64,000 nucleotides of DNA from Aureimonas endophytica (GCF_014642635.1 NZ_BMIQ01000002.1:310001-374000), one strand, 5' to 3'; positions 1 through 9,135 are shown, counted from the first letter of the stretch. The notes: generated by a model not told the origin, from the sequence alone. Program-made: numbers and translations.

Positions 1-98
1 GCGCCAGCGGCGCGACGGTCGTCCGTCGAGAACCACCAAAGAGCTTCGAAGGACCTTTGTTCCTGTGAGCTTCAGGAACCGGGAGCGCCGCCGCGATT

Positions 99-427
99 CC
101 TCTCCCCGGCGGGGAGAGGGTGGCCGCGCAGCGGCCGGGTGAGGGGCCTGCGGCGGTGGAAGATAAGCGCCGGTGCCGCCGCTGCGCGCCCCTCATCCCC
201 TGCCGGACCTTCTCCCCGCAGGGGAGAAGAAGGCTGATCGTCGGCTTATGGAGCCCGGGAAGAGAAGGCGTTGCCGTCGCCACCGCGTCCCTCTCCCGAG
301 TCGGGAGAGGGTGCCGGCAGGCGGGTGAGGGAGCCGTGGGGCGCTGAAATCAGTGATCGGCGCCGTCGGGCGCCCTACGCTTCCCTCATCCCCCTGCCGG
401 GACCTTCTCCCGACTCGGGAGAAGGAT
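99..427. repeat. Cluster of four palindromic intergenic repeats
   Basis: The first 447 bases carry no convincing gene. They hold four copies of one repeat in alternating orientation, at about 99-146, 189-229, 289-331 and 383-427. Each copy has a hairpin (for example CTCTCCCGAGTCGGGAGAG, 291-309) followed in one orientation by GGGTGAGGG, or preceded in the other by CCCTCATCCC. This is the layout of the short REP-like palindromes common between genes in rhizobial chromosomes (known); membership of a named family is inferred. The short open frames across it are a by-product of the GC-rich repeats. Confidence 0.75.
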
Positions 428-447
428 GCGGCTTTGCCGCTATGCCC

Positions 448-1068
448 TCACTTCGGGCGGATGAAGGCTTCCCGCTCCGCCTCGCAACCGGCCCGGCAGA
501 AGCAGGTGTCGAGATGGTCGTTGACGATCCCCTCCGACTGCATGAAGGCGTAGCAGGTGGTCGGGCCGACGAAGGCGAAGCCTTTCGCCTTCAGCGCCTT
601 CGACAGGGCGGCCGAGCGCGGCGAGATCGGGTTGGCGCGCAGCCAGTCCGCCGTCATCGCGGCGGGGCGTTCCTCCGGTGGCGGCTCGAAGCTCCAGGCG
701 AGCGCGGCGAGGCTCTCGCCCTTCTCATGCATGGCGCGCAGCGCCCGCGCATTGCCGATGGCGGCGAGGATCTTCGCCCGGTGCCGCACGATGCCGGGAT
801 TGCCGAGCAGGCGCTCCACCTCCGCCTCGCCGAAACCCGCCATCCGCTCGGCCTCGAAGCCGGCGAAGGCCTCGCGGAACCCCTCGCGCTTCCTGAGGAT
901 CGTCGCCCAGGAGAGGCCCGACTGAAAGCCTTCGAGACAAAGCTTCTCCAGAAGCTTCGTCTCGTTCCCCTCCGGCCGCCCCCATTCGCGGTCGTGATAG
1001 GCGAGATAGGCCGGCTCGCCATTCGCCCAGCCGCAGCGCGCCGGGGCTTCCGTCATGGCATCATCCAT
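448..1068 (-). CDS. tag: DNA-3-methyladenine glycosylase I
   Basis: This 206-aa protein removes 3-methyladenine from alkylated DNA, starting base excision repair in the cytoplasm. It has the full length of the Tag family (about 190-200 aa). The N-terminal RCGWANGEPAYLAYHDREWG is the Tag signature, supplying the first Cys and His of the structural zinc site. The C-terminal HLDTCFCRAGC supplies the remaining His and Cys. The conserved core FQSGLSWATILRKREGFREA follows the N-terminal motif. It stands alone: the repeat cluster lies downstream and a divergent L,D-transpeptidase gene upstream. Assignment is firm from motifs and length. Confidence 0.95.
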   Translation of the reverse strand: MDDAMTEAPARCGWANGEPAYLAYHDREWGRPEGNETKLLEKLCLEGFQSGLSWATILRKREGFREAFAGFEAERMAGFGEAEVERLLGNPGIVRHRAKILAAIGNARALRAMHEKGESLAALAWSFEPPPEERPAAMTADWLRANPISPRSAALSKALKAKGFAFVGPTTCYAFMQSEGIVNDHLDTCFCRAGCEAEREAFIRPK

Positions 1069-1232
1069 CGCGGTCGATTCGTCCCTAACCCTTCGTCAAC
1101 CATAACCGAAGCTTTCCGAAGATGGTTGACGGATCGCGCCCCGTCTTCACCATTCGCTTGCCGTCCCGGTGCCACTTTTGGCTCGGCCCGCTGTCCAGGC
1201 GGGCGACTTGCCGAGAGGGTCCCCTGTCCGCC

Positions 1233-2111
1233 ATGTCGATCGCCGCCTTCCGTCTTCGCCGCCCGGCCCCCGCGCTGCTTGCCGCGCTTCTCCTTCTCGC
1301 CGCCGCGCCGCCGAGCCTCGCGCGCGACCGCGCCGGTGCGATCACCGGCGTCCAGGTCGCGCCGGACCTCGAACGCGAATGGCTCTTGCAACTCGCGCCC
1401 GGCAGCGGCGTCGTGCCCGGCTATCGCCGCCCCGAGCTCCGGCGCAATGCCGGCTATGCCGATCCCTCGACCATCCGGGGCACGGTCGGCTATTCCCGCC
1501 TGCCGGAGATGCAGGCCTCGATGGCGAGCCCGGCAAAGGCGCGCGATACGGCGGAACCGCCCGTCGCCCGCCCGGCCGCGACGCCGGTGGCCATGGCCGC
1601 CCAGGCGCCCGTGCGCGCCGCCAAGCCGGCGAAGGACGGCGCGGGACGCGGCCTCGATCCGCGCTTCCTGCCGCAGGATGTCGATTACACGTCGCCCGAA
1701 AGGCCCGGCACGCTGATCATCGATACGAATCAGCGCTTTCTCTATCTCGTCCAGGGCGACGGCAAGGCGCGGCGCTACGGCGTCGGCGTCGGCAAGCCGG
1801 GCTTCGAATGGGCCGGCCGGCATCAGGTGACGCGCAAGAGCGAATGGCCAGTCTGGACGCCGCCCGAGCAGATGCGCGAGCGCGAGCGCGCCAAGGGCCG
1901 CATCCTGCCGGTGCGCATGGAGGGCGGCCCGGAAAACCCGCTCGGCGCCCGGGCGATGTATCTCGGCTCGACGCTCTACCGCATCCACGGCACGAACCAG
2001 CCCTGGTCGATCGGCAAGGCGGTGTCCTCCGGTTGCATCCGTATGCGCAACGAGGACGTCATGGATCTCTATGGGCGCGTGCCGGTCGGCACGACGGTGA
2101 TCGTGCTCTGA
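1233..2111 (+). CDS. L,D-transpeptidase (YkuD domain), secreted
   Basis: A 292-aa periplasmic enzyme of the YkuD family, which makes 3-3 peptidoglycan cross-links or attaches proteins to peptidoglycan. The ATG at 1233 is preferred over 1122 because it places a signal peptide first (MSIAAFRLRRPAPALL, then a hydrophobic run ending near APPSLARD). An Ala/Pro-rich linker of about 100 residues precedes the catalytic domain, which occupies the C-terminal half. The active-site block reads HGTNQPWSIGKAVSSGCIRM, with His and the nucleophilic Cys in the expected order. The next gene is a second YkuD protein with almost the same active site, so the pair looks like a tandem duplication. Confidence 0.9.
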   Translation: MSIAAFRLRRPAPALLAALLLLAAAPPSLARDRAGAITGVQVAPDLEREWLLQLAPGSGVVPGYRRPELRRNAGYADPSTIRGTVGYSRLPEMQASMASPAKARDTAEPPVARPAATPVAMAAQAPVRAAKPAKDGAGRGLDPRFLPQDVDYTSPERPGTLIIDTNQRFLYLVQGDGKARRYGVGVGKPGFEWAGRHQVTRKSEWPVWTPPEQMRERERAKGRILPVRMEGGPENPLGARAMYLGSTLYRIHGTNQPWSIGKAVSSGCIRMRNEDVMDLYGRVPVGTTVIVL

Positions 2112-2292
2112 GGGCAACAGTCGCGTCCGAAACGCATCGGGTGGCGATCACAGCTCGCGGAGGCGCGCGCCGATCGTCCACGGGCGCCTTGCCGAAAGGG
2201 TGAGCGCGGCCAAAGCTTTGTTCATGACGGCCGAAAGGGTGACAACCCCATGGAGCCGATCCGCGTATGAGGAAAAGAGGGGACAATCGCAT

Positions 2293-3012
2293 ATGAGGAC
2301 GTTGCGAATCACGCTTGCGCTCGTCGCCGGGCTGGCCGGCCCGGCGCTGCTCGCGCCCGCCGCCGCCAAGGCGGAGGAGATGCGCTACAACTATATCGAG
2401 AATCGCTGGGAGCCGGCCTCGGCCGCGCAGCGCCGCATGTCCTCGGCGATGATGCGCAAGCCCGCCAAGGAATTCATGCGCAAGGAGGTGCGGATCGGCA
2501 CCAACGAGGCGCCAGGCACGATCATCATCGATTCGGAGCGCCACTTCCTCTACTTCGTCGAGGGCAACGGCCGGGCGACGCGCTACGGCGTCGGCGTCGG
2601 GCGCGAGGGCTTCGGCTGGTCGGGCACCGCCAAGGTCGGCCGCAAGGCGGAATGGCCGGACTGGTATCCGCCGAAGGAGATGATCGTCCGCGAGCGCGTG
2701 CAGAACAAGCGCGAGATCCCGGCCTATATGCCGGGCGGCCCGGACAATCCGCTCGGCGCGGCGGCGCTCTATCTCTACCAGAACGGCCGCGACACGATGT
2801 TCCGCATCCATGGCACCAACCAGCCCTGGACGATCGGCCAGAGCATGTCCTCCGGCTGCATCCGCATGATGAACCAGGACGTGCAGGATCTCTACACCCG
2901 CGCCGGCCCGGGCACGAAGGTGGTGGTGATCGACGCCAACGGCGCCGGCCGCAACGCCGTCTATGCCGAAGCCGGCCCGCGCGGCATCCTCGACGCGATC
3001 TTCGGCGGCTGA
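2293..3012 (+). CDS. L,D-transpeptidase (YkuD domain), secreted
   Basis: A 239-aa secreted YkuD-family transpeptidase. The ATG at 2293 is chosen because AGAGGGGAC lies just upstream and a clean signal peptide follows (MRTLRITLALVAGLAG, cleavage probably after AAAKAEE). The catalytic block HGTNQPWTIGQSMSSGCIRM is nearly identical to that of the preceding gene, and the flanking GVGVGREGFGWSG and PGGPDNPLGA also match it. It lacks the long Ala/Pro linker of its neighbour. The two genes are about 180 bp apart on one strand and may be cotranscribed. Acceptor preference (cross-link or lipoprotein attachment) cannot be read from the sequence. Confidence 0.9.
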   Translation: MRTLRITLALVAGLAGPALLAPAAAKAEEMRYNYIENRWEPASAAQRRMSSAMMRKPAKEFMRKEVRIGTNEAPGTIIIDSERHFLYFVEGNGRATRYGVGVGREGFGWSGTAKVGRKAEWPDWYPPKEMIVRERVQNKREIPAYMPGGPDNPLGAAALYLYQNGRDTMFRIHGTNQPWTIGQSMSSGCIRMMNQDVQDLYTRAGPGTKVVVIDANGAGRNAVYAEAGPRGILDAIFGG

Positions 3013-3037
3013 ATCCGCCTCCCGGAACGGACAGGAC

Positions 3038-3061
3038 GAACGGCGGCTTCGGCCGCCGTTC
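3038..3061. terminator. Bidirectional hairpin between convergent genes
   Basis: A perfect 10-bp stem, GAACGGCGGC / GCCGCCGTTC, closed by a TTCG tetraloop. It lies between the stop of the second L,D-transpeptidase and the stop of glcF, which converge here. Position and stability suit a shared terminator, although no long T-run follows on either strand. Confidence 0.75.
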
Positions 3062-3064
3062 CCG

Positions 3065-4387
3065 TTATTCGGCTGCGACCGGCATCGGCTGCGGAGCGAG
3101 GCCGGCCAGCGCGGCCGGGCGCTCGCCGCCATAGGCCCAGTCGAGAAGCTGCACCGTGTGCAGCACCGGCAGGTCGAGGCCCGACCCGATCTGCGTGATG
3201 CAGCCGATATTGCCGGTCGCCACGCAGTCCGGCGCCACCTTCTGGATATTCGCCACCTTGCGGTCGCGCAGCCGCGCCGAGATGTCCGGCTGAAGGATAT
3301 TGTAGGTGCCGGCCGAGCCGCAGCAGAGATGGCCTTCCGGCACGTCGCGCACGGTGAAGCCGGCGCGGGCGAGCAGCGCCTTCGGCTGGCGCGTCACGCG
3401 CTGGCCGTGCTGCATGGAACAGGCCGAGTGATAGGCGACGACGAGCCCGCCCGGCCGCTCCGGCGCCGGCGGGTCGAGCAGCGCCAGATATTCCGTCACG
3501 TCCTTGGCGAGCCCGGCGACGCGGGCGGCCTTTTCGGCATAGGCCGGGTCGAGCCGCAGCATATGGCCGTAATCCTTCACCGTCGTGCCGCAGCCCGACG
3601 TGGTGACGAGGATCGCCTCGATCCCCTCCGCCTCGATCAGCCGCGTCCAGGCATCGACATTGCGGCGCGCGAAGTCGAGCGCCGCCGTCTCGCGGCCCAT
3701 GTGATGGACCAAGGCGCCGCAACAGCCCTCGCCGGGCGCCGGCACGATCCCGACGCCGAGGCGCCCGAGCAACCGCGCCGTGCTGGCATTGATCTCCGGG
3801 TCGAGCACGCGCTGGGCGCAGCCGCCGAGAAGGGCGACGCGGCGGCCGGCCTTGGCCGGGACGGCCTCCGGCGCCGCCGCCACCGGCAGGCGGCCGGGGG
3901 CGAGGCGCAGCATGGCGGCGAGCGGGCGAAGCGGCTTCACCTTATCGAGGACGGGCGCGAGCGGCCGGGCGAGACGGGCAAGGCCGAGGCTGGCGCGAAA
4001 GCGTGCCGGATAGGGCAGGACGGCGGCGAGCAGCGCCCGGATCAGCCGATCGGGCAGGGGGCGGCGATAGGTGCGCTCGATATGGGTGCGGGCATGATCG
4101 ACGAGATGCATGTAGTTCACGCCCGACGGGCAGGTCGTCATGCAGGACAGGCAGGACAGGCAGCGGTCGACATGCGTCACCACCGTCTCGTCCGCCGGCC
4201 GGTCGTTCTCCAGCATGTCCTTGATCAGATAGATCCGGCCGCGCGGCGAATCGAGCTCGTTGCCGAGCGTCACATAGGTCGGGCAGGTGGCGGTGCAGAA
4301 GCCGCAATGGACGCATTTGCGCAGGATGCGTTCGGAATGCGCCACCTCGGGGTCGGCGAGCTGGTCCGGCGAGAAGGTCGTCTGCAT
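3065..4387 (-). CDS. glcF: Glycolate oxidase iron-sulfur subunit
   Basis: A 440-aa Fe-S subunit of the GlcDEF glycolate oxidase, which oxidises glycolate to glyoxylate and passes electrons to the respiratory chain. Two 4Fe-4S motifs occur in the N-terminal part: CVHCGFCTATCP from residue 25 and CLSCLSCMTTCP near residue 74. Two CCG domains follow, marked by GCCGALVHHMG and CCGSAGTYNIL. Length and domain order match GlcF. No glcD or glcE lies in the window and the gene appears to be transcribed alone, so its partner subunits must be encoded elsewhere, or it serves another FAD-linked oxidase. A divergent DUF2934 gene lies upstream. Confidence 0.92.
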   Translation of the reverse strand: MQTTFSPDQLADPEVAHSERILRKCVHCGFCTATCPTYVTLGNELDSPRGRIYLIKDMLENDRPADETVVTHVDRCLSCLSCMTTCPSGVNYMHLVDHARTHIERTYRRPLPDRLIRALLAAVLPYPARFRASLGLARLARPLAPVLDKVKPLRPLAAMLRLAPGRLPVAAAPEAVPAKAGRRVALLGGCAQRVLDPEINASTARLLGRLGVGIVPAPGEGCCGALVHHMGRETAALDFARRNVDAWTRLIEAEGIEAILVTTSGCGTTVKDYGHMLRLDPAYAEKAARVAGLAKDVTEYLALLDPPAPERPGGLVVAYHSACSMQHGQRVTRQPKALLARAGFTVRDVPEGHLCCGSAGTYNILQPDISARLRDRKVANIQKVAPDCVATGNIGCITQIGSGLDLPVLHTVQLLDWAYGGERPAALAGLAPQPMPVAAE

Positions 4388-4635
4388 GGCGTGCCGAGGA
4401 TCATGTCGAAGGGACGGGGCGGACAGGGTCGCGCCGCGCCTGGAATTCGAAGGGTTCGAGCGGCGATCCTAGCACCAAATTAACGCTTGTGGCCTCCAAT
4501 GGCGCATATTCCCCGCGAACGAGCGCCGAGGCGACCATGGAAAATGTGTCTTCCGCCATTTTCAACGCTCAAGACACTTTTCGCGCGAGCGTTTCCCTTT
4601 ACATTCAACCGGGAACGCGGATCGGGAGAAATGCC

Positions 4636-4818
4636 ATGCAGGCGAGAACGGATACTGACGAAGACGTGCGTCGCCTCGCCTATTTCCTCTGGGAGAAGGC
4701 CGGGCGCCCGAACGGCAAGGAACATCACTTCTGGGCGGAGGCCTCGCGCGAGATCGAGGGCGAGCTGAAGTCCAAGGACGCCCCCAACGGCGTCGAGCGG
4801 CGTTCCGTCGCCCGCTGA
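4636..4818 (+). CDS. Small DUF2934-family protein
   Basis: A 60-aa protein of unknown function. Its core, DVRRLAYFLWEKAGRP followed by HFWAEASREI, fits DUF2934, a short family frequent in rhizobia. The ATG at 4636 is chosen because GGGAGAA sits six bases upstream and the domain starts immediately. A longer open frame from 4489 would add about 50 residues without family resemblance. No signal peptide or membrane segment is visible. It is divergent from glcF and convergent with kdsA. Function is unknown. Confidence 0.75.
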   Translation: MQARTDTDEDVRRLAYFLWEKAGRPNGKEHHFWAEASREIEGELKSKDAPNGVERRSVAR

Positions 4819-4871
4819 GACGAGAGCCGGCGGCGCGCCTTATGGCTTGCCGCCGATCCTTGGGGCCGCCT

Positions 4872-5708
4872 TTAGCCTTTGCGCACGGCGTCGAGGCGCT
4901 TCATCGTGTCGAGGAAGCCGGGCATCCAGTCGAGCGGCAGCATGTTCGGCCCGTCGCTCGGGGCATTGTCCGGGTCGTCATGGGCCTCGACGAAGAGGCC
5001 CGCGACGCCGACCGCGACGGCGGCGCGCGCCAGAACCGGCGCGAAGCGGCGATCGCCGCCCGACGAGCCGCCCTGGCCGCCCGGCTGCTGCACCGAATGG
5101 GTGGCGTCGAACACCACCGGATAGCCGGTCTCGGCCATGATCGGCAGGCCACGGAAATCGGTGACCAGCGTGTTGTAACCGAAGGAGGCGCCGCGCTCGC
5201 ACAGCATGATGCGCTCGTTGCCCGAGCCCGCGATCTTGGCCGCGACATTGGTCATGTCCCACGGGGCGAGGAACTGACCCTTCTTCACGTTGATCGCGCG
5301 GCCCGTCTCGGCGGCGGCGACGAGAAGGTCGGTCTGGCGCGACAGGAAGGCGGGGATCTGCAGGATGTCGATCACCTCGCCGGCGGCCTTGGCCTGCGGG
5401 ATGTCGTGGATGTCGGTGAGGACCGGGCAGCCGAAGGCGTCGCGGATGGCTTCCAGGATGCGCAGGCCCTCGTCGAGGCCGATGCCGCGCCGGCCCTTCA
5501 GCGAGGTGCGGTTGGCCTTGTCGTAGGAGGCCTTGAACACGAAGGGCACGTCCGCCGCCCGCGTCATCGCGGTGAGGCGTTCGGCCACCATGAAGGTATG
5601 GTCGCGGCTCTCGATCTGGCAGGGGCCGGAGATCAGCACGAACGGCAGCGCATTGCCGAAACGGATCTCGCCGACCGCGAAGTCCTTCGCCTCTACCGTC
5701 CCGCTCAT
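4872..5708 (-). CDS. kdsA: 3-deoxy-8-phosphooctulonate synthase
   Basis: A 278-aa cytoplasmic enzyme condensing phosphoenolpyruvate with arabinose 5-phosphate to KDO-8-phosphate, the precursor of the inner-core sugar of LPS. Family blocks include [36 protein letters not shown] and [12 protein letters not shown], and the length is standard. The N-terminal motif is SGPCQIES with a Cys at residue 30. In this family that Cys marks the metal-dependent class, while the E. coli-type enzyme has Asn at the equivalent position. The usual neighbours pyrG and eno are absent, so the gene sits apart from its common context. Assignment is firm. Confidence 0.96.
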   Translation of the reverse strand: MSGTVEAKDFAVGEIRFGNALPFVLISGPCQIESRDHTFMVAERLTAMTRAADVPFVFKASYDKANRTSLKGRRGIGLDEGLRILEAIRDAFGCPVLTDIHDIPQAKAAGEVIDILQIPAFLSRQTDLLVAAAETGRAINVKKGQFLAPWDMTNVAAKIAGSGNERIMLCERGASFGYNTLVTDFRGLPIMAETGYPVVFDATHSVQQPGGQGGSSGGDRRFAPVLARAAVAVGVAGLFVEAHDDPDNAPSDGPNMLPLDWMPGFLDTMKRLDAVRKG

Positions 5709-5925
5709 GTCTCGCCTCCCTTCGGCCGGAAGGGCCGCTCGGCGCGGGCGTAACGGCTCACCGGCGCCAGCGCAAGCCGGGGGCGGGCGGCAGAGCTTCT
5801 CCCGATTTCTGCTCGGTGCGCAGTTCGAGCCGTTGTCGATCTTGCGCGAAAAGGGGATTGCAGCGTCGAGATGCCGCTTTTCCTACATCGAAAGCGATGT
5901 GGGGCACCCACGCCGGAGATTGGCC

Positions 5926-6079
5926 TGATCTCCCCCCTTGAGGGGGGATGCCGGCAGGCATAGGGGGGTGCGAAGGCGCAAGCCTTCGATCGTCGCGGCG
6001 GTAGAAAAGGGGGGCCTCGCTATCGCTCGGCAGCCCCCTCTGGGCTGCCGCCCATCTCCCCCTCAAAGGGGGGAGATCA
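5926..6079. repeat. Inverted palindromic repeat element in a 437-bp gap
   Basis: The gap between kdsA and the UDP-sugar dehydrogenase gene has no supported gene. It contains two near-identical arms in opposite orientation, 5926-5950 and 6052-6079. Each is itself a hairpin (TCCCCCCTTGAGGGGGGA at 5931-5948). A further stem, GGCAGCCC / GGGCTGCC, lies at 6029-6049. This differs in sequence from the repeats at the window start. It looks like a rhizobial intergenic mosaic-type element; the family name is not established. Confidence 0.7.
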
Positions 6080-6145
6080 CGCAGTTTTGCGGTCTCGCAA
6101 TTCCTGCGTCCGAAGCAATGCCAGGCGCTACCCTCCGCGTAACGC

Positions 6146-7483
6146 TCAGGCCTTGACGATCCGCGCGCCCGTCAGCCCTCGTCGTCCCAGCGCGTTGCGG
6201 GTGTCGACGACGAGCGGCGCGGTTCTGGCGACGAGGGCGTAGTCGACCGCGTCGTGATCGGTCGCGATCAGCACCGCGTCGCAGGCGCTGAGCGTCGCCT
6301 CGGTCAGCGGCTCGGAGCGCCGGCCGGCGAGGCGGGGATAGGCGCGGGTGCGGCCGATCACCGGCACGTGCGGATCGTGATAGGAGACCGCCGCTCCGCG
6401 ATCGTCGAGGATGTCCATCAGCCTGAGCGACGGGCTTTCGCGCGTGTCCTCGATATTCTTCTTGTAGGCGAGGCCGAGGACGAGGATGCGCGCGCCCTTC
6501 AGGCCACGGCCGCTGGCGCGGTCCAGCGCCTCGGCCAGCCGATCGACCACGTAATGCGGCATGCCGGTATTGATCTGGCCGGCGAGTTCGACGAAGCGCG
6601 TCGTCACGTCGAACTCGCGTGCCTTCCAGGTGAGGTAGAAGGGGTCGATCGGCACACAATGGCCGCCGAGACCCGGCCCCGGATAGAAGGGCATGAAGCC
6701 GAAGGGCTTGGTCTTGGCGGCATCGACCACTTCCCAGATGTCGATGCCCATCTGGGCGTAGATCACCTTCAGCTCGTTGACGAGCGCGATATTGACGGCG
6801 CGGAAGATGTTCTCGGTCAGCTTCACCGCCTCGGCGGTCGCGGCCGAGGAGACCGGCACGGTGCGCTGGACGAGGGCGTCGTAGAGCGCCAGCGCCAGTT
6901 CGCGCGCCGGCCCGTCGTCGGCGCCCACCACCTTCGGGATGGACGAGGTCGAGAAGTCGCGGTTGCCGGGATCCTCGCGCTCCGGCGAGAAGGCGAGGAA
7001 GAAGTCGGTTCCGCAGATAAGGCTTGAAGCTTCGAGGCGCGGCCGCACCACTTCCGCCGTGGTGCCGGGCCAGGTGGTGGATTCGAGGACGACGAGATGG
7101 CCGCGCCTCAGGCGCGGTGCGATCGTCTCCGCCGTCGTCTCGACATAGGAAAGATCGGGCTCGCGCTGGCGCGACAGCGGCGTCGGCACGGCGATCAGGA
7201 TGGCGTCGACCTCGCCGAGGCGATCGAAATCGGTGGTCGCGACGAAACGGTCATTCGCCGCCGCCTCGGCCATCGCCTCGGTCGGGATATGGCTGATGAC
7301 GCATTCGCCGGCATTGATCTGGGCGACGCGCGCCGCGTCGATGTCGAAGCCGGTGACGCGGAAGCCGGCGCGGATCGCCGTCAGCGCCAGCGGAATGCCG
7401 ACATAGCCGAGGCCGATCACGCCGATGGCGTAGTCGCGGCGGGCGATGCGGCGGATGAGGTCGGCGGCGAGGGCTTCGGTCAT
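6146..7483 (-). CDS. UDP-N-acetylhexosamine/UDP-glucose-type 6-dehydrogenase
   Basis: A 445-aa NAD-dependent nucleotide-sugar dehydrogenase that oxidises C6 of a UDP-sugar to a uronic acid for surface polysaccharide. The N-terminal Rossmann motif is GVIGLGYVGIPLA (from residue 21). The central domain carries the catalytic block GLGGHCVPID with Cys276. The C-terminal UDP-binding domain begins around ILVLGLAYKKNIEDTRESPS. The WbpA/TviB-like spacing favours a UDP-GlcNAc or UDP-ManNAc substrate over UDP-glucose, but specificity is inferred. It lies 107 bp downstream of the GDP-mannose pyrophosphorylase gene on the same strand, separated by a strong hairpin. No polysaccharide assembly genes accompany the pair. 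Confidence 0.88.
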   Translation of the reverse strand: MTEALAADLIRRIARRDYAIGVIGLGYVGIPLALTAIRAGFRVTGFDIDAARVAQINAGECVISHIPTEAMAEAAANDRFVATTDFDRLGEVDAILIAVPTPLSRQREPDLSYVETTAETIAPRLRRGHLVVLESTTWPGTTAEVVRPRLEASSLICGTDFFLAFSPEREDPGNRDFSTSSIPKVVGADDGPARELALALYDALVQRTVPVSSAATAEAVKLTENIFRAVNIALVNELKVIYAQMGIDIWEVVDAAKTKPFGFMPFYPGPGLGGHCVPIDPFYLTWKAREFDVTTRFVELAGQINTGMPHYVVDRLAEALDRASGRGLKGARILVLGLAYKKNIEDTRESPSLRLMDILDDRGAAVSYHDPHVPVIGRTRAYPRLAGRRSEPLTEATLSACDAVLIATDHDAVDYALVARTAPLVVDTRNALGRRGLTGARIVKA

Positions 7484-7533
7484 GCCGTCCCTTCTAATGC
7501 AGGCCGGCGAAAAGGGCAGGGGCCCTCACGCGA

Positions 7534-7561
7534 AGGGGCGGGTCCCGAAAGACCCGCCCCT
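7534..7561. terminator. Hairpin between manC and the UDP-sugar dehydrogenase gene
   Basis: An 11-bp perfect stem, AGGGGCGGGTC / GACCCGCCCCT, with loop CCGAAA. It lies just past the manC stop on the minus strand. No immediate T-tract follows, so it may act as a partial terminator or mRNA-stability element that lowers expression of the downstream dehydrogenase. Confidence 0.6.
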
Positions 7562-7590
7562 CCGTCTCGCGAAACCAGCGTCGCCGGGCC

Positions 7591-9006
7591 TCAGCCCCGC
7601 GCGTAGACGTCCTCGATGCGCACGATGTCGTCCTCGCCGGTATAGGAGCCGACCTGGACCTCGATGATCTTCAGGTCGATCTTGCCGGGATTGTGCATGC
7701 GATGGACGCAGCCGATCGGCAGATAGGCTGCCTCGTTCTCGTGGTAGAGCTTGACCTCGCCGTCGATCGTCACCTCGGCCGTGCCATGGACGACGACCCA
7801 ATGCTCGGCGCGGTGATGGTGGCGCTGCAAGGACAGCGTCGCGCCGGGCTTCACCGTGATGTGCTTGACCTGGAAGCGCGGGCCGATGTCGATGCGCTGA
7901 TACCAGCCCCAGGGCCGGTGGATGCGCAGATGCTCGCTCGCCTGCGGGCGCTTCTCCGCCTTCAGCTTGGTGACGAGATCCTTGACGCTGGCGGCGCGCC
8001 GCCGGTCGGCGACCAGCACCGCGTCATGCGTCGCGACGACCACGACATCCGACAGGCCGACCACCGTCGTCAGCATGCCTTCCGAACGCACCAGCGAATG
8101 GGTGGTGTCGAGCACCGCCGCGTCGCCTTCGAGGACATTGCCCGCCGCATCTTGCGGCTTCACCGCGTGGAGCGAGCCCCAGGAGCCGATATCGGACCAG
8201 TCGAAGGCGGCGAAGAGCACGCCGGCCCGCGCCGTCTTCTCCATCACCGCATAGTCGATCGAGATCTTCGGCGCGGCGGCGAAGGCGGCGGGGTCGAGGC
8301 GGATGAAGTCGAGATCGCGCACGCTCTTCTGCACCGCCGCCTCGGCGGCTTCGACCACGGCAGGCGCCAGCCGCGTCAGCTCCTCCAGCATCGCGCCGGC
8401 GGAAAAGGCGAAATTGCCGGAATTCCAGACATAGCCTTCCGCCAGATAGCGCTCGGCCGTCGCGCGGTCGGGCTTCTCGACGAAGGCGTCGAGGACATAG
8501 GCGTTGTCGCCGATCGATTCGGCGCCGACGCGCACATAGCCGTATTCGGTGGAGGGCTCGCTCGGGCGGATGCCGAGCGTCATGATGCGTCCGTCCTTGG
8601 CGAGGCGCGCGGCGGTGCGCGCATCGGCGACGAAGGCGGCCGCGTCGCGGATCAGATGGTCGGCGGCGAGCGCCAGGCAGACGGCCGCCTCGTTGCGGGC
8701 CTTCGCCAGCACGGCGCCGACCGCGACGGCCGGCGCCGAATCCTTGCGCTCGGGTTCCAGCACGATATCGGCCTCGACGCCGATCGCCGCCAGCTGCTCG
8801 GCGCAGATGAAGCGGAAGTCGTTGCTGGTGATGACGATGGGGCGGCCGAAATCCGCCCCGGTCACGCGCCGGATCGTCGCCTGGAAGGTCGACTCGCCCC
8901 CTTCGAGCAGGGAGATGAACTGCTTGGGCATCGTGTCCCGCGACACCGGCCAGAGCCGCGTTCCGGCGCCGCCCGCCATGATGATCGGTATGATCTCGCC
9001 TGCCAT
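7591..9006 (-). CDS. manC: Mannose-1-phosphate guanylyltransferase / mannose-6-phosphate isomerase
   Basis: A 471-aa bifunctional enzyme making GDP-mannose from mannose 1-phosphate, with a C-terminal type II phosphomannose isomerase domain. The N-terminus IIPIIMAGGAGTRLWPVSRD is the pyrophosphorylase signature (GGxGTRLWP). The nucleotidyltransferase domain fills roughly residues 1-330. The cupin domain begins near HRPWGWYQRIDIG and contains KPGATLSLQRHHHRAEHWVVV with metal-binding His residues. Size and domain order match ManC/AlgA/CpsB. It is upstream of the UDP-sugar dehydrogenase, so both feed an exopolysaccharide or O-antigen made elsewhere. Confidence 0.95.
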   Translation of the reverse strand: MAGEIIPIIMAGGAGTRLWPVSRDTMPKQFISLLEGGESTFQATIRRVTGADFGRPIVITSNDFRFICAEQLAAIGVEADIVLEPERKDSAPAVAVGAVLAKARNEAAVCLALAADHLIRDAAAFVADARTAARLAKDGRIMTLGIRPSEPSTEYGYVRVGAESIGDNAYVLDAFVEKPDRATAERYLAEGYVWNSGNFAFSAGAMLEELTRLAPAVVEAAEAAVQKSVRDLDFIRLDPAAFAAAPKISIDYAVMEKTARAGVLFAAFDWSDIGSWGSLHAVKPQDAAGNVLEGDAAVLDTTHSLVRSEGMLTTVVGLSDVVVVATHDAVLVADRRRAASVKDLVTKLKAEKRPQASEHLRIHRPWGWYQRIDIGPRFQVKHITVKPGATLSLQRHHHRAEHWVVVHGTAEVTIDGEVKLYHENEAAYLPIGCVHRMHNPGKIDLKIIEVQVGSYTGEDDIVRIEDVYARG

Positions 9007-9135
9007 GCCACCCTGCCGCGAATCGTTGACTGCTTGTCGCTCTCTTTACGGCAGAATGGCGGTAAAGTCCTAGCGAGCCCCGACAATCCTCGGCTTAGGC
9101 TTAACCGCGCCGCCCGGCGTCGGGGCCTCGCGGCT

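Noticed and set aside
99-427. CRISPR array
   Set aside because: Repeats alternate in orientation, vary in sequence and have irregular spacing; no cas gene is present.
1-447. Short open frames across the repeat cluster at the window start
   Set aside because: They cross palindromic repeats in several frames, lack ribosome binding sites and resemble no protein.
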